From: Dehalococcoidia bacterium
GTDB taxonomy: Bacteria > Chloroflexota > Dehalococcoidia > Lucifugimonadales > VXLM01
Reading direction: 5' to 3'
Assembly (NCBI GenBank): GCA_009841605.1
Contig: VXLM01000112.1
Span: 1-45,921 of the forward strand
DNA: 45,921 bases
Part shown: in pieces, positions 41,123 through 45,921 of the stretch
How positions within the stretch are numbered: position 1 is the first letter of the stretch
Layout: the number at the start of each line of letters is the position of its first letter
Program-made: the position numbers and the translations under genes
Notes under the pieces: model-generated
The model's database searches: none
The model's input: the letters and a program-made list of their open reading frames with translations, nothing else
Told to the model about the DNA's origin: nothing

Positions 41123-42559
41123 TTATAGCATCGCCTTGTAGACGGCCTGGCCCTGCTTGAAGAGGTCGAGGACTTCCTTGCGCTGGCTGTCGGTGTAGAA
41201 CTTGCCCTTCTTGGTGACCCACTCGAGAGACTTTTCGATGTGGTCGTCGAACCACCGTGCGGCCTCGGCTCGTTCGGGGGCGGTCGTTCCGGTCTTGACG
41301 TAGACGGGGCTGGTGTGCGCCCAGATGGGCTGGGAGAAGCTGTCGCGGGCGTTGCTGAACAGGCGGGCGGCTATCCAGCCGTCGCTGGGGACGGACAGGT
41401 CTGCAGTGAGGGCGCCGTTCTTGGAGCCGGAGGGGTAGGACTCCGCCGCCACGACCGCGCCGTTGAAGATGATCTCGGCGCGGTGTATGGGGTAGTGCGA
41501 CTGCCATGTGGCGCTTGCGGGGAGTGCGCTACCGGCGGCGGTGTAGACCTCGGCGCCGGGCTCCTGATCGGCCACGGTCAGGCGGAGGGCAGGCCCATTG
41601 GTGATGAACGTCTTGCCCTGCTTGAGGGCGGCGAGCCAGTCAGCGTACTCGAAGGCGCGGCCCGTGTCGGCGTAGACCCTGTTTGCGGAACTGACGAACC
41701 AGTCGGAGCCGGTCGACGCGGGGAGCTTGAAGCCTGCGTTCAGCATCCGGTAGTAGATGTCGTACTCGGGGTTCATCCACTGTGGGTCGAAGAGGTTGAA
41801 GGCATCGAGCTTGCCGAGGGCCGCCGCGACGGGCGCCTCCATACCCTGTCCGTTGTGGCACCAGATGACGATGCCTCCCTGCCGGTGAGTGTCGTCGCAG
41901 GCGTAGGAGAGGGGCGGATAGTCGGGGTCGAAGGCATCGACGAGGAGGCCGCGGCTGACGGGATGCACGACGTTGCGGATGTTCAGGAGCATGATGTGGC
42001 CGTAGCCGATGCTGTGCGACGCGAGGGCGTTGTGGCGGTTTTCCTCGCCGCACTGGACGTAGTAGTGGGTCGAGGAGAACTCGTTGAGGAAGCCGGGGGC
42101 GTACTTGTTGCTGGCGTACTCAAGCTCCCAGCGCTTGAGGATGCTGATGGCCGTCATCCGCAGGTCTTCGACGCGGGGATCGAGGGAGAGGCGATCGTCG
42201 GGGCGCTGCTCCTTCTCGTCGTAGTGGATGTGGGTGTTGCCGGGGTGCCAGCCCTGCTCGCCGAGGGCGTTCCAACGCTCCAGTTCCAACTCGACGGCGA
42301 CGGCTCCCTGGAGCGGGGAGTCGACAATGAGCTCGGCGGGGACGTACTCAGTGCCTCGCTCGGCGACGATCTTCACCTTGCCGCGACCGACATCGAGGTC
42401 GAACGCGCCGTCTGAGTAGAAGAATGGCGTGCCGGTGCCAACCTTGAGCAGGGCGTCGCCGGGATGCGAGAAATTCCCGTTAGGGCCGATGACCTGTACC
42501 CGAGCCTCAACCGGCTCGCCGGTCGCCTTGTCGATGATCCTACCCGTCAGCCTTCCCAT
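41123..42559 (-). CDS. CehA/McbA family metallohydrolase
   Basis: A 478-residue protein. Residues 1 to about 95 are a carboxypeptidase-regulatory-like beta domain (RLTGRIIDKATGEPVEARVQ). A PHP-type metallohydrolase domain follows: GWHPGNTHIHYDEKEQRPDD holds the His-x-His metal pair, HYYVQCGEENRHN and GYGHIMLLNIRN the second set, and IVIWCHNGQGMEAP the third. The C-terminal domain is a beta-sandwich. Members hydrolyse carbamate and related bonds, but the natural substrate here is unknown. No signal peptide is visible. Confidence 0.87.
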   Translation of the reverse strand: MGRLTGRIIDKATGEPVEARVQVIGPNGNFSHPGDALLKVGTGTPFFYSDGAFDLDVGRGKVKIVAERGTEYVPAELIVDSPLQGAVAVELELERWNALGEQGWHPGNTHIHYDEKEQRPDDRLSLDPRVEDLRMTAISILKRWELEYASNKYAPGFLNEFSSTHYYVQCGEENRHNALASHSIGYGHIMLLNIRNVVHPVSRGLLVDAFDPDYPPLSYACDDTHRQGGIVIWCHNGQGMEAPVAAALGKLDAFNLFDPQWMNPEYDIYYRMLNAGFKLPASTGSDWFVSSANRVYADTGRAFEYADWLAALKQGKTFITNGPALRLTVADQEPGAEVYTAAGSALPASATWQSHYPIHRAEIIFNGAVVAAESYPSGSKNGALTADLSVPSDGWIAARLFSNARDSFSQPIWAHTSPVYVKTGTTAPERAEAARWFDDHIEKSLEWVTKKGKFYTDSQRKEVLDLFKQGQAVYKAML

Positions 42560-42710
42560 AGAGCGCTCCTGTCGTGCTTGGTCTGAGGAGTCCGCATGGC
42601 GTACCCGTTCGCGACGCTATGGTACACGAAGGGCGGAGCCGAAGGGCGTCAGGTCACGCTCAGGAGTGGGAGGGTGTGAACTTTACGATAACGGCGGAGA
42701 ATTCTAAATA

Positions 42711-42849
42711 TCTGTAACATTCCGTAACATTTTGTAACTTTTCATATTGTTATTGTAAAGTTCCGTGCGGGCCGAACGGGATGGGCGGCAGAGGAACCGT
42801 TAGTGAAAAAGTCCGTTGTGGTGGGACATTCCGGGACATTTTGTAACTT
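42711..42849. repeat. Two arrays of 10-bp direct repeats upstream of the metallohydrolase
   Basis: Array 1 (42711-42740) is TCTGTAACAT, TCCGTAACAT, TTTGTAACTT. Array 2 (42820-42849) is GGTGGGACAT, TCCGGGACAT, TTTGTAACTT. The arrays are 109 bp apart, and units repeat exactly every 10 bp, one helical turn. The 590-bp region 42560-43149 otherwise holds no gene, apart from a palindromic element at its right end. The arrays may be operator sites for the minus-strand gene at 42559, or decayed repeats. Confidence 0.6.
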
Positions 42850-43009
42850 TTCCTTGCATGGGCCGAGGGACTCGCTCTCCGGAGTCTTTTTGCAGGCGCT
42901 ATGTCTTTGGAGACCAGTGTAGTACGGGTGTTCGGTTTCGTCAAATTCGGGACGATTCTACCCTACCCGTGCCCCGCCCTACCCGATTCCGGCGTGGCGA
43001 GGGCGAGTA

Positions 43010-43149
43010 CCGGTTCCATATGATTTTGGCAACTTCCTCAAATACCCTCACCCCCGTATCAAGTACGGGGCAAGCTCTAGCCCTCTCCCACGACGGGAGA
43101 GGGGATACGGGCCTCTCAATTCGGCTGACATATTCAAATGGGAACGGTA
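43010..43149 (-). repeat. Post-gene palindromic element (copy D)
   Basis: On the minus strand it starts directly after the stop codon of the leucine-rich-repeat gene. It shows GTACCGTTCCCATTTGAATA, the CCCTCTCCC / GGGAGAGGG stem, an inserted CCCCGTA / TACGGGG hairpin within CTAGGGTGAGGG, and ends with ATCATATGGAACCGGTAC. The ends form imperfect terminal inverted repeats. Confidence 0.75.
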
Positions 43150-45921
43150 CTAGGAGTCCTCGCATACCTCGAGGCCGAGGCCGGCGAAGTCGCTGTCTTC
43201 GATGGCGGTTAGTCCCGGCGGCACGCAGCCGGAGAGTTGGTTGTCGGCGAGCCTCCACTGAACGAGGCTGTGGTTGCTCAATCCGCCCAGTTCCTCGGGA
43301 ATCGGTCCTGATAGATTGTTCTCACTCAGCCACAGCCTTTCCAGGTTGGTCAGGCTTCCAAGTTCGGCGGGGATCCGTCCACTCAGCATGTTCCCGTGCA
43401 GCCACATGAACCGCAGGTTTTCGAGGTCGCCAAGCGTGTTCGGGATCTCGCCGTTAAGCATGTTGCGATGGAGCCGCAGGTGCGTCAGGTTGGTCATCTC
43501 GCCCAACTCGGACGGGATCTCTCCTGTCAGGTTGTTGCCGTGGAGGTTCAGGTCCCAGAGGTTGGAGAGGTTGCCCAACTCAGGGGGGATCATGCCCGTT
43601 AGCCGGGTGCTGTGAAGCCAGAGGTACCTTAGATTCGTCATATTCCCCAGTTCGGAGGGTATCTCACCCGCCAACGGATTGGCGTGAAGGTATAGATACC
43701 TAAGGTCGGTCATTGTACCGAACCATTTCGGAATGCCTCCTGTGAGGTGATTGCTCTGGAGCTTCAGCCGGTGCAGGTTGGTCATGCCGCTCAAATCAGG
43801 TATCGTGCCACTCAGCTCATTGCCCCACAGCCATAACTCCTTCAAGTTGGTCATTGTGTTTAGCCATGTAGGAACGCCGCCACTCAGTTCATTGTTTGAG
43901 AGGTACAGCTCTTCCAAGCCAGTTATGCGACTCAAATCAATAATCCGCCCAGTCAACTTATTGGTGTGTAAGTTTAGACTGTCCAAATTGCGCAGGTTTC
44001 CCAATTCAGACGGAATTCTTCCACTCAAGTCATTGGTGCGCAGGTTTAATTCGGTGAGCATGGTGAGCCTGCCCAACTCGGGTGGAATGGACCCCATGAG
44101 CTTGAATTCCGTCAGGCCCTTGTCCAAGTTGGCGTTGTGCCCCGGAAGACGTAGCCCGGTCACGCGCTGCGGTGCACCCGACAAGACCACACCGTACCAG
44201 TCGGTGATGGGGATATTTGCGACCCAGTTCAACGACCTCGTCGCGCCGACCCCAACCAGAATGTATCCTGCCGCGACAAGCGCCTCGCAGTCCGAAATCA
44301 GACCTGGGTTGTTCACGTCGTTCACCGCGCCTGCCGTGAAGCAGGTATGGTTGCTGCAGAAAGGAAGAAGGAGATTTGCGAAGTCATGCTCTGGAACGAC
44401 ACGCAATCCGTCGGGGACGCACCCGGTCAATTGATTTTCAGAGAGGCCGAGGTCAGTCAACTTGCCGAGATTGATCAGTTCTGCCGGAATGGGCCCGTGC
44501 AACTTGTTATCGCGGAGGAACAGTTGCTCCAGATGTGAAAGGCTGCCCAACTCGGACGGAATCTCGCCCATCAATTGGTTGCTGTGCAGGTACAGTTGCT
44601 TGAGGTAAGTGAGGCTCCCAAGCTCGGGAGGTATTTCTTCATTCAATTCGTTTTCGGAAAGAATAAGAACCTCTAGTTTGGATAGATCAGCCAATTTCGT
44701 AGGTATCTCCCCACTCAAGTCGTTGCGCGAGAGATCCAGCGCAAGTAGGTTGGAGAGGTTGCCTAGTTCGGATGGGATGTTGCCGCTTAGCTTGTTTTCA
44801 AAGAGACTAAGCACCTGCAGGTTGGAGAGGTTGCCTAGTTCGGACGGGATGTTGCCGCTCAATCGATTGATGCTAAGGTGCAGACTCTCTAAGTTGATCA
44901 GGTCGCCCAGCCCGGATGGAATGTTCCCGGTAAGTTGGTTGGTGCTCAAGTGCAGATGCACCAACTGGGCTAAGTTGCCCAACTCCGGGGGGATGTCGTT
45001 ACTCAATTGGTTTCCTGACAAATAGAGGAATTGGAGGTTGGCAAGCCCACCCAGTTCCGACGGAATGGTACCTGTCAACCTGTTGTTGTCGAGCGAAAGC
45101 TGTCGCAGATTGCCGAGACTTCCTAGCTCGGACGGAATGGGGCCGGTTAACCGGTTTTGGAACAGATTGAGTGTTTCAAGCTTTGAGAGTCGGCCCAACT
45201 CCCCCGGTATCTCACCAACCAACGAGTTGTCGTTGAGCCAAAGTACTCTCACGTTCGAGAGCCTACCCAACTCCGACGGGATGTGCCCGGTTAGCTTGTT
45301 CGTATAGAGCATCAACTCTTGCAGATCGGAGAGATTGCCCAGTTCTGGAGGAATCGGACCCGTCAACTCGTTCGATACGAGATTCAGCCTCCTTAGACTA
45401 GACAACAGCCCTAAGTTTGGCGGAATCTCACCGGTGAGTTGCGAAAAGCCCAATAGCAGTGCCTTGACGCGCGGTGGTTTTCCTTCCACCGTCACTCCTT
45501 CCCAATTCCGGATCGGAATGCTCGCCGACCAGTTTAGCGACGCTGTTCCCGCTAGGGTGTCGCGCGAGGCGAGGAGCGTCTCGCAGTCGGAGACGAGGCC
45601 GGGGTTGTTTGTGTCTGATACCGCGCCTTCCGAGACGCATTCATGGTCTCCGCAGAACGAGAGACTGAGACGCGAGAGATCGTTGCTTTCTACGTCCCTT
45701 AGACTCTCCGGGACGCACCCTGCCAACTGGTTCGCCGAGAGGAGCAGCGATTTCAGGTTAGACAGGTTACTTAACTCCGTCGGTATCTCCCCGGTCAACT
45801 GATTCGAGCTGAGATTCAGTTCTCGCAAGGTGGAGAGTCTGCCCAGTTCGGCAGGGATCTCACCGCTCAACTGATTCGAGCTGAGATTCAGTTCTCGCAA
45901 GGTGGAGAGTCTGCCCAGTTC
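43150..45921 (-). CDS. Large leucine-rich-repeat protein, N-terminus outside the window
   Basis: At least 923 residues are visible, made almost wholly of about 31 leucine-rich repeats of 24 residues with the plant-specific-type pattern L..L..L.L..N.L.G.IP. The repeats come in three blocks, each ending in a Cys-containing cap (GCVP...L...FC), with two internal N-cap-like segments between blocks: NNPGLVSDCETLLASRD, then LNWSASIPIRNWEGV, then PPRVKALLL, and a second diverged copy. This resembles the start of plant receptor-like LRR domains (DC..LL, W..GV). The visible C-terminus ends VCEDS after a final cap; there is no transmembrane segment or anchor there. Location and ligand are unknown. The frame is open to the window edge. 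Confidence 0.9.
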   Translation of the reverse strand, partial: ELGRLSTLRELNLSSNQLSGEIPAELGRLSTLRELNLSSNQLTGEIPTELSNLSNLKSLLLSANQLAGCVPESLRDVESNDLSRLSLSFCGDHECVSEGAVSDTNNPGLVSDCETLLASRDTLAGTASLNWSASIPIRNWEGVTVEGKPPRVKALLLGFSQLTGEIPPNLGLLSSLRRLNLVSNELTGPIPPELGNLSDLQELMLYTNKLTGHIPSELGRLSNVRVLWLNDNSLVGEIPGELGRLSKLETLNLFQNRLTGPIPSELGSLGNLRQLSLDNNRLTGTIPSELGGLANLQFLYLSGNQLSNDIPPELGNLAQLVHLHLSTNQLTGNIPSGLGDLINLESLHLSINRLSGNIPSELGNLSNLQVLSLFENKLSGNIPSELGNLSNLLALDLSRNDLSGEIPTKLADLSKLEVLILSENELNEEIPPELGSLTYLKQLYLHSNQLMGEIPSELGSLSHLEQLFLRDNKLHGPIPAELINLGKLTDLGLSENQLTGCVPDGLRVVPEHDFANLLLPFCSNHTCFTAGAVNDVNNPGLISDCEALVAAGYILVGVGATRSLNWVANIPITDWYGVVLSGAPQRVTGLRLPGHNANLDKGLTEFKLMGSIPPELGRLTMLTELNLRTNDLSGRIPSELGNLRNLDSLNLHTNKLTGRIIDLSRITGLEELYLSNNELSGGVPTWLNTMTNLKELWLWGNELSGTIPDLSGMTNLHRLKLQSNHLTGGIPKWFGTMTDLRYLYLHANPLAGEIPSELGNMTNLRYLWLHSTRLTGMIPPELGNLSNLWDLNLHGNNLTGEIPSELGEMTNLTHLRLHRNMLNGEIPNTLGDLENLRFMWLHGNMLSGRIPAELGSLTNLERLWLSENNLSGPIPEELGGLSNHSLVQWRLADNQLSGCVPPGLTAIEDSDFAGLGLEVCEDS
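45795..45921. repeat. 72-bp tandem repeat within the LRR gene
   Basis: Bases 45795-45849 and 45867-45921 are identical over 55 bp at a 72-bp period, one LRR unit. The other repeats are far more diverged, so this pair was duplicated recently. The repeat runs to the window edge and may continue. Confidence 0.85.

Noticed and set aside
43751-44434. Long plus-strand frames across the LRR gene
   Set aside because: They mirror the 72-bp LRR periodicity on the opposite strand and have no independent features.
43150-45921. LRR gene as eukaryotic contamination
   Set aside because: The same frame is intron-free, and the dispersed element that follows it is shared with three other sites in the window, so it belongs to this genome.
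45428-45921. Repeat array as a CRISPR
   Set aside because: The repeats are coding, 72-bp in period and without unique spacers.

Overview
The window reads as an ordinary chromosome segment of a GC-rich bacterium, most likely a member of the Chloroflexota (SAR202 or Dehalococcoidia-like). This is an inference from three things: the ABC substrate-binding lipoprotein with a Glu/Val/Thr-rich linker after its lipobox cysteine, the mix of LLM-class F420-type oxidoreductase, enolase-superfamily, Gfo/Idh/MocA, SDR and lone xanthine-dehydrogenase-type genes, and the dispersed intergenic palindromes. No rRNA, tRNA, CRISPR array, IS transposase or phage gene was seen.

Layout. 1-7.2 kb: 3' part of transaldolase; a minus-strand pair (Gfo/Idh oxidoreductase, gamma-glutamyltransferase); a divergent pair of degenerate enzymes (PaaK-like and aspartate-carbamoyltransferase-like); queA. 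7.3-18.9 kb: cupin, SelA-like PLP enzyme, NIPSNAP protein and M28 peptidase; then a plus-strand run of a small unknown, a Gfo/Idh oxidoreductase, a sugar-isomerase-like TIM barrel, a 5'-3' exonuclease, a molybdopterin-type oxidase subunit, an SDR, a small membrane protein and a class V aminotransferase. 18.9-25.6 kb: minus-strand peptide-type ABC transporter (lipoprotein and two permeases) behind a glycosyl-hydrolase-like gene, and a lipase-maturation-factor-like membrane protein. 26-33.4 kb: PEBP protein, peptide deformylase and rhodanese on plus; a minus-strand train YceI lipoprotein, LLM oxidoreductase, NDUFA9-like epimerase, folC, fabF. 33.6-41.1 kb: SDR, Xaa-Pro peptidase, a SelW-type selenoprotein, Ppx/GppA phosphatase, enolase-superfamily dehydratase, alpha/beta hydrolase, a FitA/PIN-like toxin-antitoxin locus, Cu/Zn SOD. 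41.1-45.9 kb: CehA/McbA-type metallohydrolase and a large leucine-rich-repeat protein cut by the window edge.

The most notable items are a gene that conventional callers would break: a SelW/Rdx-family selenoprotein (35954-36217) with an in-frame UGA in a CxxU motif, a SECIS-like hairpin directly after it and a good sigma70-type promoter before it. Next come a PIN toxin whose full domain is only reached from a non-ATG/GTG/TTG start, beside an antitoxin whose C-terminal part has been duplicated into a separate small gene; a carbamoyltransferase homologue lacking carbamoyl-phosphate-binding residues; an oriented palindromic element found after the 3' end of four genes; and a strong terminator-like hairpin only 20 bp before an SDR start codon.

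Functional context is mostly small-molecule catabolism (sugar-acid, peptide and amino-acid handling) with a few housekeeping genes (queA, def, fabF, folC). Assignments below are from reading motifs by eye; no database search was possible.
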